Shown in pieces: positions 18,805-29,789 of a DNA stretch of 64,000 nucleotides; position 1 is the stretch's first letter; the number at the start of each line of letters is the position of its first letter. The translations under genes and the position numbers were made by a program. Where the stretch lies: the NCBI GenBank assembly GCA_039621445.1, contig CP154954.1, forward strand, positions 13,572,716 through 13,636,715, read 5' to 3'. The notes beneath the pieces are model-generated. The model was not told the origin of the DNA. It ran no database searches and worked only from the letters and a program-made list of their open reading frames with translations. This stretch comes from Euglena gracilis (taxonomy: Eukaryota > Euglenida > Euglenophyceae > Euglenales).

Positions 18805-19506
18805 TCATGTGCTCAGGCCGAAGGGTGAGAAGCCCCACCCCTTCGCCTGAAACGGGGGGCCATCCGTCTGCACTTTCCTGGTTTCCACCTGGTTGCAATG
18901 GCTACGGGCATTGTCCACCACCAGAGGGTGCTCTCCCAGCCCCACGGGGTGGCTGCACACGAAATCAACTGCCACGTGTTGCCCCCGTGACCAGTTGATG
19001 AGGAGAACATCAGCTGGTCTTTTGTTCGCCAAACATTCTACCTCCTTCTCCACCGCAATGTTGTACCGGGCGCACATCGCCGCAAAAGCATCTCGGAGTG
19101 CATTGCGCCGTTGGGTGTTTCCATTCTGCTGGCAGCAGACGAAGTGATCCCCCAAGGGATCAATGGACCCTCGACCCAGTGGGCACCCCGGCAGCGTGAC
19201 GTGGTGGGCGGAGAAAGTGGCGGAAATGCAGAGCCAGCGAGTCGACGCGGTCGGCTCTGCCATGGACCGGGTGAGACGGGCTTGCCAAAAGGGACCAGTG
19301 GCAACGGGATGGCTGCAGATTTTGCCCAGCAAGGCACAGCACACAGCTTTCTCGGACACCCAATACCGGCTGCTACTGCGGTGGTGGCTTGGCCTGCCCA
19401 TCCTCCCTTCAACGGTGGCGTGTTCTGGTGCTGCGGAGGAGAGTGGGGTGGTGCCTGCGAGCCAGCTGGCCACAGGATCCATGTTGGGGCCAAGCCGTTG
19501 CTGCAA
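18805..19506 (-). pseudogene. LINE A C-terminus: zinc knuckle and restriction-like endonuclease
   Basis: The frame shows CPLGRGSIDPLGDHFVCC followed by RNALRD, the CCHC cluster typical of the C-terminus of R2-like LINEs. It then has KRPADVLLINW and VAVDFVCSHP, which resemble the RPD...D motif of their restriction-like endonuclease. The enzyme would nick the target and start target-primed reverse transcription. The protein ends at GWGFSPFGLST. The RPAD form (rather than RPD) is shared with the LINE B copies in this window. Confidence 0.7.
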
Positions 19507-19521
19507 CCGTTGTAGCGTGTC

Positions 19522-20853
19522 TTACATGTCCGGGGATGGGGTTGCCAACACCGAGGCTGGCACCCCGACTGCTTGGCTGCCGTGCATCCCCAGATTCAGC
19601 AAGGCCGCCATCCGTGCCGCGGGTTGCAACACTTCGGGGTCCGAGATTCCGAGTACCCCTTGGCGGATGGGCAGGGAGACTTGATCCCATGAACTCTCGG
19701 TGATTCCCAGTCCGAGGAGATCTTGTACGGCTTCCTGTAGCCGTGCCCTGAGAATGAGCGGGAGATCCCGTGGGTTTTCTCTCTCCGTTGATCGGAGGAG
19801 GTGGACCACCCCACATCCGTCAATACAATACCGCAAGAGTGCGTGCCGCACTTGCTCCTCCGGGTATACCCTGAGCCGTTCCAGGAGCAAGGTCGCCTTG
19901 TCCACGGTCTCTTCTCGTACGGCTTGGCATTGTGGTGCTCTTGGCGTGTCCTCTTGTGCTGTGCGATGCTCCCGCGGGGCATCAATTGGGACGCCCAGGG
20001 TCGTGATGCTCCTCGGTCCTCCAAAGGGAATCACAGGCACTTGTTGTCCCAAGTGGTCTTCTGCCAAACCGACTGGGTAACGTGGCCCGGCTTGATTGAC
20101 CGTTTGCATCCCAGGTCCCCAAAATATGCACTTGGCCAATTTGGGGTGGAGGCCTACTCGCTCCAGGACCGTGCTGAGGTCATGGAGGCGGGCCAACACC
20201 ACTGCTGATTTCCCCACGATGTGGCCGTCGTCGAGGTACCAAGACTCCCATGCCAATTCCCGGGCAAAGCACTGGTCAAGGGCGTAGTCCAAGCCCAGTG
20301 CAAAGCCCAAGGGCCCGCGTGCGTCTCCTTGATGCACTCCGATCTGGCTTGTACATAGGAGCCGCCCTTGGCAGAACAACGGACTTGGTCCACTGTAGCA
20401 AAAGTGCAGCCAGTTTTACGCCGTGGTGGCCAAGCATCCCCGGAGCACTGCATCTCTGCTGATGGAGTTGAAGGCATTACGCATATCCACCTGCAACACC
20501 ACATAGTCGTTGTCCCCTTGGAGGTGGCTTGACTGGACGTAGCGATGCAGGCCCATGCCCACCATCTCGGCGGCGTTGCACACTCCCATCCCGCACTGCC
20601 GCGGTTGTAGGGCTGCCAACTCCATCGTCACCGCTTCAGAATGGAGAAGGCACTTGCCTCCCACTCGCCGGAGGGTGTCCCTGACGGCAATGGGCTGCAC
20701 CGCCCCACCCTTCTTGCGGAGCGGGATGAGCGTGGAAGCGCATGGCCCTTCTCGCACGCTCTCCGGGAATGATGTGGTCAGGGCCGTCGCAGCAAGCTTG
20801 CCGAGAGCTTGGACCAGGGCCCCCCCCCGGCCCCAGCTTTCGGCAACACTCAC
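19522..20853 (-). pseudogene. LINE A reverse transcriptase
   Basis: Two frames (20416-20853 and 19522-20379) cover the RT palm. Visible motifs are TLIPLRKKGG with AVRDTLRR, VVLQVDMRNAFNSISR (first catalytic Asp), GVHQGDARGPLGFALGL, and SWYLDDGHIVGK (the DD pair). Thumb-like sequence VLERVGLHPKLAKCIFWGPG follows. The break near 20400 is a frameshift. It is homologous to the LINE B RT at 40550-42643 but clearly a different family. Confidence 0.8.
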
Positions 20854-20859
20854 TGAGGT

Positions 20860-21860
20860 GGATTGGACACAGCCCAGATGGTCTGCCTGTGGACCCCAGG
20901 GGGAAGGAGACCACGGCTGCCCAGGCCCGCTTGGACCACTGGTCGTTGCTCTCCTCTTCGTCCATGCCCTCGTTCACCAGGCGGCAGGCAATCGAGGTGG
21001 GCAAATCCCCTGCCGGGACCAAGTGTGGCTGTGGTGGGGGATCGAGGTCCCTCAGTACGGCTTCCACACCTGGTTCTTGCCTGTTGACTAGCCCATCTGA
21101 CACCAACAGCTTAGCGGCCTTGGACAGTGCGCCTTCCTCCACCAACGCCCTGATTTTTCCCCACCTGGGATGGTGACATTTCCCCTTCCTCCTCCCGCCT
21201 GGCCTGTGCCCTTGTGCACGCCGGTTGGTCCAATGGGGCCTGCCGTGCTTGGGCGTTCGCCTCGGCCCACAAGGTTCCCAGTTGGCCTTGCTGAAACAGA
21301 CGCAGCCGTCGGTCCATGTCATGTGCTGCCTGCCGCTGGTGCTTGCTTCCACCCCGGCCTGATGAAAGCAAGACCAGCTTTGGGAAACACATGAGACGGT
21401 GGGGGGCCTCCCAGGTTGGCACTGGGACCGCCATATCCCTCACCAGATGTGCCAGCTCTTGGGAGATGGCGATGCGACACACTGCCGGGCTGTGTCTCAC
21501 TATGGGCACATGCACGACGAGCACCTCGTCAAACGTCGGCGTCATTTGTAGGCATCTGCTTGTGGTTGGTGTTCCTGGCTGTGGCAGGGCTGCGTCTCTC
21601 GGGGGGATGAGAGGCACGGGGCCCCGTGTTGCCTCTGCGGCGTCGAGGCCTTGCGGTGCCACCTGGCAGTTCCTTCATCTCTTGCTTTGGGGCACAAGTG
21701 AGCGGCAGGGGCCTGCGCAGACCCGTACCCTCAGCATTTGGAGGACTGCTGACGGCACCACTTGGCCGTGCGACACGTGGCGCGCGGCCAGGTGCGACAC
21801 CAACGCTTTTCGGGACTTGGTGGTGAGGGCTTCTGGGCACGATGGAAAGGGACACATGAG
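20860..21860 (-). pseudogene. LINE A N-terminal region with C2H2-like finger
   Basis: The frame at 21675-21857 begins MCPFPSCPEALTT and continues SHLAARHVSHG, a Cys-x4-Cys...His-x4-His arrangement like the DNA-binding finger of R2-type LINEs. Downstream, 21111-21662 and 20636-21352 hold basic and Gln-rich sequence leading to the RT. Frames change repeatedly, so exact borders are uncertain. Confidence 0.5.
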
Positions 21861-22431
21861 GGTTGGTGGTCCCCTGCTTCTGCTTCTTCCTCTTCGTCCT
21901 CAGCCGCCACGTCATCCCCTTGCTTTCCTTCGACGTGGCGGCCGAGTGCCACGGGAATCCGTGGCGTGTCCCTGCTTTCTGCCCCCTTCCCTCCCCTTGG
22001 GGATGTTCTTCTTGGTGGTGCGTTTGGCTTGGGTGTGGTGGTGGCTGTGCCGCTGCTCGCTGAGGTGCGGAGGTTCACCACGTCCCTGCCCCTTACGGAC
22101 TCCAAAAATGCTACACCGGGGTCGTGGCTTACACCCAAACTGTCGCTGCGCTGCCTCTTGTTCCGCAGGCAACCAATTGAATCCTCCTCTGTGTTCATGT
22201 TCTGGTTGACGACTTGAACTTCTTTCCTTTTCTTGATACTTGTGCTTCAGGCGATGTTATTTGAAGGATGTGGAAGATCTTCAATAAGCTTGGACCCCAC
22301 CAGGGGCTTTCAAGACATGGTACTTAGGCCAGACGAAAAAAATAGACACTCAGAAAGTCTGTCCACTTCTCCACTTCCAGTTGTCCACTGTCCAGTTCTG
22401 TACACTTCCGATGTGGAACCAAGTTGAGGAC

Positions 22432-22545
22432 CAGCGGTGGTGGGACGAATCCACCGACCAGTGGCATAGCCTACTGTATTTGTCTGAGTTCGTGGGAGGG
22501 GGGCTATGTACAGATGGGCAAAGCCCATGGGCAGTGAAAGTGTAT
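22432..22545 (-). repeat. LINE B 3'-tail motif, copy 1
   Basis: The minus strand carries CCCATCTGTACATAGCCCCC, then a GTAGGCTATGCCACTGGTCGG-like box, shared by five sites in this window. No LINE coding sequence lies directly upstream, so this may be an extremely 5'-truncated copy. An AGACGAAAAAAATAGACAC box follows at 22332, as also at 46137. Confidence 0.7.
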
Positions 22546-22659
22546 GAGGAGGTGGTTGAATGGAAGGGAGGTTAAGGTGTTAGTTTGTAGCGGTAGTAGA
22601 GGCTTATGCCTGTAGCGTTTCCACTTCCGATGAGAAATAAGTATTCGTGTTGGAACGGT

Positions 22660-22755
22660 GGTGGGACGAAATGAGTCCACCGACCAGTGGGACAGCCTAC
22701 TGGATTTGAATGTTCAGGGGAGAGCTATGTATAGATGGGGAAACCCCATGGATAG
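22660..22755 (-). repeat. LINE B 3'-tail motif, copy 2
   Basis: Same motif as at 22432-22545, with CCCATCTATACATAGC in place of the usual CTGTACATAGC. It lies downstream (minus strand) of the C-terminal LINE fragment that ends near 23030. Confidence 0.7.
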
Positions 22756-22904
22756 TCAGGGGAGGGTAAGCAGGAGTCGGCTCAGCGGCTTGTCATTACA
22801 GATGGTGTGTGGGACCGGGTGAGTGGTGGTTACCCTGGGGCATGCCGAGACGTACTTTGATGGACTGAGAGTGCGGGGTGTCAGTCCTTTGGCGCTACTT
22901 CGGG

Positions 22905-23247
22905 TCACGCTCCTGCTGCGGGTGCGCACCGTTGGGGCGGCTGCGTTGGCCACCCTCCTGCGATTAAGGACGAGCCCTGGCTGATCTTTGAGAGGGTGTG
23001 GTGATAGGCGGGGAGTATCGTGTTCGTGTCGGCGTGTCCCATGGTGCTGAGCGAAGGAAGTGCTTGGGGCGCAGCATCTGCACCACTTGGCGGAAGAGAG
23101 CCACCGCCAGCAGCTGGTAGCTCTCTGCCTGTCGTGTAGAGCGTATATCGGCCTGATCCCAGGCGGTGGTCCGTTTCATCATCCGGGAAAGAAACTTGGC
23201 CATCGCTTTCAGGGGCCGATGAGGGGGGGCTACTGACACACGGACCA
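22905..23247 (-). pseudogene. LINE B fragment, extreme C-terminus
   Basis: The minus-strand frame reads RMMKRTTAWDQADIRSTRQAESY and QMLRPKHFLR. It matches the last residues of the LINE B copies at 46630-46760 and 24700-24800. Only about the final 60 residues remain, as expected from 5' truncation at insertion. Confidence 0.65.
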
Positions 23248-23249
23248 TC

Positions 23250-23360
23250 GGTGGTGGGGCGAACCGAATACACCGACCAGTTGCACCCCCTACTGGGTTT
23301 GAGTGTTCAGGGGGGAGGGAGGCTATGTACAGATGGTGAAACCCCATGGGTAGTCAAAGG
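23250..23360 (-). repeat. LINE B 3'-tail motif, copy 3
   Basis: Same conserved block. It lies about 300 bases downstream of the LINE fragment ending near 23650 and immediately before the next truncated copy. Confidence 0.7.
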
Positions 23361-23639
23361 GGTAGCAGCGGCCAGGGAGGCTGTGCAAAGCGGAAGATAC
23401 AACGGGTTCGGAGCGTTGAGTGCTTTAGGCGCGGGGGTGTGGTAGGGAGCGGTGTGAGGGGAGCGCTTGGTGTTCAGTCAGGTGCGCGTGGTTTGTGTTT
23501 TGTGTGTGTGTGTTTTTTCCTGTGGGCTGCTTTGGCCTGTGCTTCTCCTTGGGTGTTACTAGTGTTTGCTTTTTGTCCCCTTGCTTCCGGGTTTGTTCCC
23601 GGTTTGTCAGGGATGCGTGCTGTTGTTGCCAATATCTTG

Positions 23640-24290
23640 ACGACCTGCCTCATCAGGGAGATGGACAGTTGTTCGTGCAGTTCGTTGCTTTAATGTGGCG
23701 TTGTTCTCCCTCATGCCAGGAAGCTGCTCTATGAATTATTCTTTTGATATTTTTGGCGCCTTCAGGTCCACATCCACCCCATGTGCCAAAGGCAGCTGTT
23801 GCAAAACTCCAGCCTGCCTTTTGGCACGGTTCATCATATTTGTCATGTTTTTGTTTTTCTTTTTGTTTCAGGAAGGGTTTCCATTTTTTCTTTGCCTTGT
23901 CGGTTTGCGTTTTGCCAACTGTGGACCACTGTGAGGTCGAAGGCAGTGGGTTGGCCATTATCCCAGGCAGATAGCAGCAAGTCAGCGGGTCTGAGGTGTT
24001 GGTCTGGTTGATTTGGGATTTGTACTTCCTTGGTTAACCCCTGTCCAGAGATCCGGAGAATTTCAAACAATTTGTCTTGCAGGGCGTTGTGTCTCTCAGA
24101 ATAGTTGTTGCAATTACAACAAAGTACGTGATCTCCCCAATCATCGACTGTTGAGTTGCAACCTGGACATTGGGGTGCGTTTTGGGAGTGCAGCAGCTGT
24201 ACCCCGAGCCACCACTTCAATGAGAGGATGTATTCCTCCGATGACATGCTTGTGTGAAGTGTAGGCAGGGGTGTTGCCCACATCCATGCT
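23640..24290 (-). pseudogene. LINE B fragment, zinc knuckle and endonuclease end
   Basis: The frame at 23843-24283 shows CPGCNSTVDDWGDHVLCC, SERHNALQD, LRPADLLLSAW and TAFDLTVVHSW. After a frameshift, 23653-23958 continues with KPFLKQKEKQKHDKYDEPC and WSFATAAFGTWGG. These are the CCHC and RPAD...D parts of the R2-like endonuclease domain, truncated at the 5' side. Confidence 0.75.
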
Positions 24291-24389
24291 GAAAACAGTC
24301 CATTCTATGTTTCTGACAGACGCGCTTGGTCTCGTGGTTGGCGGGCCGAGTTTAGTTTGTCCGGTGCTGCGCGGTGAAGGTGAGTTGTC

Positions 24390-24500
24390 CACCAATGTTG
24401 TGATTATCGATTGGCCCGATGAGTTGCACAGCCTACTGGATTTGTGTGTTCAGGGGAGTCGGAGGCTATGTACAGATGAGGCAACCCCATGGTCAGGCAG
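24390..24500 (-). repeat. LINE B 3'-tail motif, copy 4
   Basis: Same block, more diverged. It follows the C-terminal end of the LINE interrupted by copy B (24700-25013). Confidence 0.65.
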
Positions 24501-24699
24501 TGGGGACAAGTGTGCGGGAGGGAAGCGGGCAAGACCCAACTTCCATATAAGGCGGAGGGGAGGGCAGGGCGGTGCGTCCCGTTGTCTGGTTTCGTGGTCC
24601 GCGGGTGTGGGAGAGGTGGGGGGCGGGTTGGTTGTTGTCTTCTGCTTCTTGTTTTCTTCTTTTCTCTTTCTTCTGCTCTGCTGCTGTTTTTTTTTTGGT

Positions 24700-25013
24700 C
24701 AACGGAGCAGGTGCTTGGGTTGCAGGAGGTGGAAAACCTCTCGTAGCAGGGAGATGGCCACGTTCTGGTAGATTTCCGCCTCCTTGATTTCGCGCTCGGC
24801 TCCCTGTTGCCAGGACGAGGCACGTTTGGCCACTCTGCTTAGTGTCTTGGCCGTTTCAGGGCCCGTGCCGCCCCACGTCCCCAGGGCGAACAGCGTGAAG
24901 CCCCACCCTGCTTGCTGGCAGGGGATGGTGTACTTCGGTTTCTTGGCCTCCTCCCTTCTCTTTAGGAAGGACCTCCAGCGCTCGCGGGTGGCATTGTGTT
25001 CTGTGGTCTGCCA
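24700..25013 (-). pseudogene. LINE B endonuclease end, displaced by the copy B insertion
   Basis: The minus-strand frame begins with HGWQTTEHNATRERWRSFLK and ends LLQPKHLLR. It is the continuation of the LINE whose main body stops at 40517. Dropping the LTR element and one copy of its 6 bp target duplication joins ...DVTVCHG and WQTTEHN... in frame. Confidence 0.85.
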
Positions 25014-25019
25014 TCCGTG

Positions 25020-25430
25020 TGTGTTCCAGGCACGATCCCAGCTCTGTAGGAAACCTGCAGAGTCTGGATCCGTCACAATCTGACGGCTGTGATGAACACA
25101 GCCTGACGATCGTGGCAGATCCCTATGGGAATTAGCGACACGTATCAGACGTGCTCGCGTGATCTCTTTTCCTCACAGGTGGTATTATATTCTTCACATT
25201 CTGACTGTTTTGAAGTAAGAGGATAAACCTCTGAAAAGACTGAACACGACTGTGAAGGAAAATCCTTACACAGCGACTTGTCTTGTTCTCTGCCTCAGCA
25301 TAGGGGAATTGGGCAAAAGGGTTTTGTTACTCCAAGGATTTTTACTCACCTAAGTAGGTGCGCACCGGGAGAAAGCGAAACAAGCTTTTCCGGGGCGAAA
25401 GGGGACAAAGGGAAGTCCTTGGACGTACAC
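25020..25430 (+). repeat. Copy B 5' LTR
   Basis: It starts TGTGTTCCAGG and ends GGACGTACAC, and matches 40114-40510. It contains hairpins at 25085-25103 (7 bp stem, ATGAA loop), 25218-25232 and 25347-25360. The ending is AC rather than the usual CA, and GTGTAC...GTACAC form short terminal inverted repeats in the 3' LTR. Confidence 0.9.
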
Positions 25431-25431
25431 T

Positions 25432-25441
25432 TGGTAGCAGA
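25432..25441 (+). other. Copy B primer binding site
   Basis: TGGTAGCAGA starts one or two bases after the LTR and matches the complement of the initiator methionine tRNA 3' end over 10 bases. Further bases do not match. Confidence 0.7.
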
Positions 25442-25588
25442 ATTAGGTCACGATCCTACACATACTTCACAAACAAAGAGCTATCAAGTATTACACTGTC
25501 ACAACACATTTCTGATGAGGAAATTGCTCCCCCGCTCGAAAATTCGAGTCTTCACCAACAAATTCAACATTCCAACCTTGTACGAGGA

Positions 25589-27135
25589 ATGAGCCAACAC
25601 CCCACACCTGGTATTGGTCATGTATCGCATTCGCGATCATACCAACCATCAATGGGTTCTGGATTACCAGATCACCCATCGGGTTTTCGGCGGGAAACCC
25701 GCCCCACCGGAGAATTTCACCAAATGTTTCGCAATTCCCGCAAGAAAATCCTGCCACCCTTACACTTGGTGCGGGAAATCCTGCACGGGGTTCACATGGA
25801 GCGGAAAATCCGCGGAACGTGTTTGGTGTTAAGAATTACCTGGACCCAAACCCCTGGAATACCACCGAGGGTCAACGGGTTACTCAGAGAGACTTCAAGG
25901 GCACCATCGCAATCGCGAACAAGGTGAAACCCCAATGGGACGGGGATCCAACCACATGGAGACAATTTTTTCGGGACTGGGAGTACTATTGGGCACTCAA
26001 GGGACCCACCCAAGACCCGAATCCCGAGGTAGTCAAGATGTAATTCATCCATTGCCTACCAAGGGAGGAGCGAGAACGCGCACGCAATTTGGTGATACGT
26101 AATGGCGTATCATTCGATGACCTGGTTGAGCAATACGCTTCAACCAACTCAAGTTTGGTCACCAGGATTACCCTGGAGAAGAAATGGCGACAATCCGCGC
26201 CACCGGATCGCAAATGGAAATCCATTGACCTTTGGTATGCCAAATGGTTAGCACTTGCTTCCGAAGTTGATGAACTTAGCGAGAAGCAAATGCGCGAACA
26301 ATTCGATGCGGTTTTCTTGCATTTCATACCATCTCTCCTGAAGGACATCCATCGCGAGGAGTTGGCAGGGCATGAGATGAGTCTTGCCCAACGTTGGAAT
26401 TATGTGTCAAAGCAACTCAAGCTCCAACAAGTTATGGGACAAATACAGTCCGCTTTCCAATCACATCGCACCGCGGGAGTCCCTGCGGGTGCGGTAAATG
26501 CGTTGCAAAAATCACTCATGTCACCGAGATCACCCACCACGGGATCGAAAACGCGGAATCAGCGTTCTTCGGACCAAGGCACGGATAAACTGTGCTTTTT
26601 GTGCAACCAATCTGGTCACAAGTCTCGGGAATGCCCGAATCCCGATGCGCGAAAGCGTATTGGAAGCCCTAGGGGCTCGACCTCCTCACGGGGATCGGGT
26701 TCCTCGGCGTTTTCACGACAATCGGGAGTTTCACGTTCTTCGGAGAACCGCTTTAGCGGTAGTAGGCCCAAGTCACCATCGCGTGATGGTCGGGAAACCT
26801 GTCCTTCTCGCGGTCGGTCACCTGGCCCCCCTACCCGAAAACGGGATTTCAATGGCGACTCTTCACGATCTCGTTCGCAAAGTGGATCATCCTCTTCGTG
26901 TGAGTCATCGGGGAAACCCCGGTATACCGGTCATGGTCGACGGGAAAACCGTTCACCACGACGGTTTGACGGAAGAACGGAATACCGTTCCCCCCGTTAT
27001 GCAGAATCCCGCCACAAATCCCGTTGTACACTTTGCGGTTCCAAAGACCACCACTCATCCAAATGTCCAAGATCTCGTTCCCCCCGGCCCGGCTACGGAA
27101 ATCGCGGTAAACGCCGCGAGGACGGTGGTTACTGA
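25589..27135 (+). pseudogene. Copy B Gag
   Basis: The reading starts MSQHPTPGIGH at 25589, shifts frame near 25820, has a TAA at 26041 and continues openly from 26089 to 27135. The middle holds WRQFFRDWEYYWALKGP and RKWKSIDLWYAKW, conserved with copy A. Near 26598-26640 is a CCHC knuckle (CFLCNQSGHKSREC), followed by a long Arg/Ser/Gly-rich tail. A second cluster, CTLCGSKDHHSSKC, near 27030 makes two knuckles. The nucleocapsid role follows from the family. Hairpins at 26093-26112, 26735-26760 and 26909-26930 lie inside the frame. Confidence 0.82.
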
Positions 27136-27368
27136 TCCAACCGGCAAAAAGTCGGTTTCAAGATTTCTTGTTTGGAGGACCACACCCCGGCTTCGGGCAG
27201 GGAGGGGGATGAGACCTCGGACGGGGAATTTAATGACGCCCGAATGGCGGTGCGCTCATTGAATTCCATCTATTCCACCAAAAATCCGTTGCCGGCTATG
27301 CGGCCGGTTCAGACTTGGAGTAGGGGAGCCCGAGGTTCGAGGGCACGGACCTCTGGGCTGATGAACAG

Positions 27369-28883
27369 ATGGAGGTAAGGCCTGATCAACCTTGCCCCCC
27401 CTGCACATCCGCCTTCACGGTCTGTACCCGGAATTATTTCGGGTCCCCTACCCCCCACTCCACATTTCCGCTCGTAATGCTGAGGAAAGTAGGAAATGGT
27501 TCATGCGAAAGCTGGCATGCAAACGTATTTCTGCCAGACCCTTCACTTTGCGTACCACCAACGGAATTACTCGTCCAAGCGGAAATCCGCATTCAAAATT
27601 TCTCCACCAAAGTTAAAATTTTAATTGACACTGGTTGTCGCATTGCACTGCTTTTTTGGTTGGGGTTGATACCGACCCCGCTCTTGGTAAGCGCCAAGAA
27701 ACCGATCAAAATTTCAACCGCGGATAACACCCCCATGTGCGGTGGTGATTTGGGATGTGTGCTCGAGATACTCTTGCCCATCATCCCCAAGCATCACTCA
27801 CACCCCCCACAATTACAACATTTCACCAACATTTTTGGTTACGAGTCCAGAATTCACGGGTCTGACGTAATTTTGGGATACCCATTTTTACGCCAGTACC
27901 GATTGGTTGTGGATTGCAACTCCCACGGTTTGCGCACAGCACCCACCACTTCATTGACACCCAAACCACCATCACCGTTGGCATCCACTATGACGACCAC
28001 CACTTTTCCAACACCGTTACCCACAATGGCAACACCGTTATCCACCACACCAACAACCGTTTTCCACACCCGGGGTACGGAGAAAGCCTCCCCCCTACCC
28101 AATGACACACCTACATGCGTTCCACACGAGGTAGGGCAAGCGAGTAGCAGTACCCCCGCCGTTTCACTGGGTTACAAGACGAAAGCCCAAAGGCCTGAAG
28201 TAATTACGGTGTCGAGTAGTCGCCCAGCTACACCACCACTCCGTTTCCCACCAGTTGTGCCGAATCCAGGCACACCTGTACAAGACTCACCGGCTAATGC
28301 CATCGACACCCACTTATATGCACACCCGACACACCATCACACTTCCTACCAATGTGTGCACTGCAGGAGAATTTCCACCCAATCGGATTTCGATTGTGGA
28401 TGTTTAGTTGAAAATCCGACACTAATCGCTATTCCGAATACGGAATCCACACCCAAGGATACACTTGGTTGTAGCCCGCAATGCGCGGAGATACACCGAG
28501 TACTCCAACAACGCGGATTAGCCTCGTTGTTCGGAAACGCGAAAAGCGTCATTCCTTCCATTAACCGCGATCACACTTGGTACGGATTTGATGCGGAATG
28601 GGGAAATCCCCAACCTGTCCAAACTCCCTTGGGATTAACCCTTGAGGTAGTGGAAGACAGCCCGCATGTTTTTGGATCCATTCATTGTGTTTCTTCACTC
28701 CAACCCGGAATGCGGGTGCATGAATACGCGAAACGCGTATGGAATGCTTTCAATTTTGGTCAATATCGCATTTTGGAACGATGGTTTTCTAAAGTCGCGA
28801 CATTGGCCGATTCTTTTGATTTGGCATTGGAAATCGATGCCTTTTCATCCAATGCACATGCCCCGTCATTGCCACGTCATTGA
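27369..28883 (+). CDS. Copy B protease and linker, running into a Dam-like domain
   Basis: An open frame of 504 residues. VKILIDTGCRIALLF near residue 80 is the retropepsin DTG. SDVILGYPFLRQYRLVVDC closes the protease fold. Residues about 190-300 are Thr/Pro-rich. CVHCRR...CGC...CSPQC then suggests a small zinc-binding site. The frame ends just after LEIDAFSSNAH, the start of a Dam-like domain that continues in another frame at 28926. The protease itself looks intact. The frame start shown is the longest possible; the true product would be cut from a Gag-Pol precursor. Confidence 0.8.
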   Translation: MEVRPDQPCPPCTSAFTVCTRNYFGSPTPHSTFPLVMLRKVGNGSCESWHANVFLPDPSLCVPPTELLVQAEIRIQNFSTKVKILIDTGCRIALLFWLGLIPTPLLVSAKKPIKISTADNTPMCGGDLGCVLEILLPIIPKHHSHPPQLQHFTNIFGYESRIHGSDVILGYPFLRQYRLVVDCNSHGLRTAPTTSLTPKPPSPLASTMTTTTFPTPLPTMATPLSTTPTTVFHTRGTEKASPLPNDTPTCVPHEVGQASSSTPAVSLGYKTKAQRPEVITVSSSRPATPPLRFPPVVPNPGTPVQDSPANAIDTHLYAHPTHHHTSYQCVHCRRISTQSDFDCGCLVENPTLIAIPNTESTPKDTLGCSPQCAEIHRVLQQRGLASLFGNAKSVIPSINRDHTWYGFDAEWGNPQPVQTPLGLTLEVVEDSPHVFGSIHCVSSLQPGMRVHEYAKRVWNAFNFGQYRILERWFSKVATLADSFDLALEIDAFSSNAHAPSLPRH

Positions 28884-29070
28884 TCACAACACTCCAACGC
28901 ATGTGATAAATTTTGGGGTGATACGGTGTTATGGATGCACCCTCCCCCAAAACTTATCGGATGTGTGGTTGAGAAAATTCTGCGAGATGAAGCCCGTGGA
29001 GTTATTCTCATACCCATCATTCCGGATGCGGAATGGTTCACCCAACTATCGTACGTGTGTTTTCATTGGT
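28826..29070 (+). pseudogene. Dam-like methyltransferase domain, copy B
   Basis: LEIDAFSSNA ends one frame, and LWMHPPPKLIGCVVEKILRD with GVILIPIIPDAEWF follows in another. Together they match the DAF...NPPW...VL.KI...ILV.P.W pattern of the domain seen in MT1, MT2 and LINE B here. The catalytic-like Asn is His (HPPP) and a frameshift lies between the halves, so it is dead. Unlike MT1 and MT2 it lies between protease and RT. Confidence 0.65.
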
Positions 29071-29169
29071 GGGATTTACCCACTAATGTACCGATTTTTG
29101 AGGATTTTTGTGGTAAAATGTTACCACCCTTGCAAGAAATCATTTTTCAGCGTATGTTTCTTGGATGCA

Positions 29170-29789
29170 TTCGGAATGTCCGAATTCGCGGTGCCGAGGA
29201 AGATCGGTAGCCCCAGGGATACCCTGGTGGTTTCCGCAGTCGTCGAGAGTGCAGGTCAGCATCCTAAGTCAGAAGAATTCTATTCGCGGATCACCCGCGA
29301 CTTTCACGGTGTGCTGGAAAATCCAGTATACGCGTGCGACATCGACCCCGCGGTACGCGGTCCGTTCGGTGTTTGTAAGATCGAGCTTAAGGAAGGAGCT
29401 AAACCTATGCACCGGAAAATTTTTCGTTGTTCGGGAGAACGCGAACAAGCTCTCAATGAAATGATTGAGAGGCTTATTCAGCGCAAGTGGATTGTCCCCT
29501 CGAAAAGCGAGTGGACATCCCAGGCATTTGTTGTTCCTAAACCCCCAGACCCCTCAGGTCAGAAGAAATGGAGACTGGTGTTGGATTACGGTACCTGAAC
29601 TCCCAAACAAGGGATGATCCCTTCCCGGTCCCCCTGATCACGGATTTGATCACCAAACAATCGGAAAACCGGTTGTGGTCAATTTTCGATCTGTAGGACG
29701 GTTTTCACCAAATGCACTTGCACCCTGACTCACAACCATACACGGCATTCGTGACATCCAAGGGTGTGTACCAATGAACGGTACTCCCC
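29170..29789 (+). pseudogene. Copy B reverse transcriptase, N-terminal half
   Basis: The frame 28666-29598 ends with the fingers region: FGVCKIELKEGAKPMHRKIF, WIVPSKSEWTSQAFVVPKP and KKWRLVLDYGT, typical of Ty3 RT. A TGA follows at 29596. Continuing in a shifted frame, the sequence shows the SIFDL.DGFHQMHL motif (first catalytic Asp) interrupted by a TAG near 29695, and a TGA near 29776 before the 29790 frame begins. Confidence 0.8.

Larger units (their letters stand above)
18274..22250 (-). mobile_element. LINE family A copy (non-LTR retrotransposon, decayed)
   Basis: Read on the minus strand, fragments give an N-terminal C2H2-like finger, RT with WYLDDG, and a C-terminal zinc knuckle with an endonuclease-like end. 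This is the order of R2/CRE-type LINEs that use a restriction-like endonuclease. Its 3' side abuts the LTR stub of copy A, so it probably inserted there. Frames are broken many times. Confidence 0.75.
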
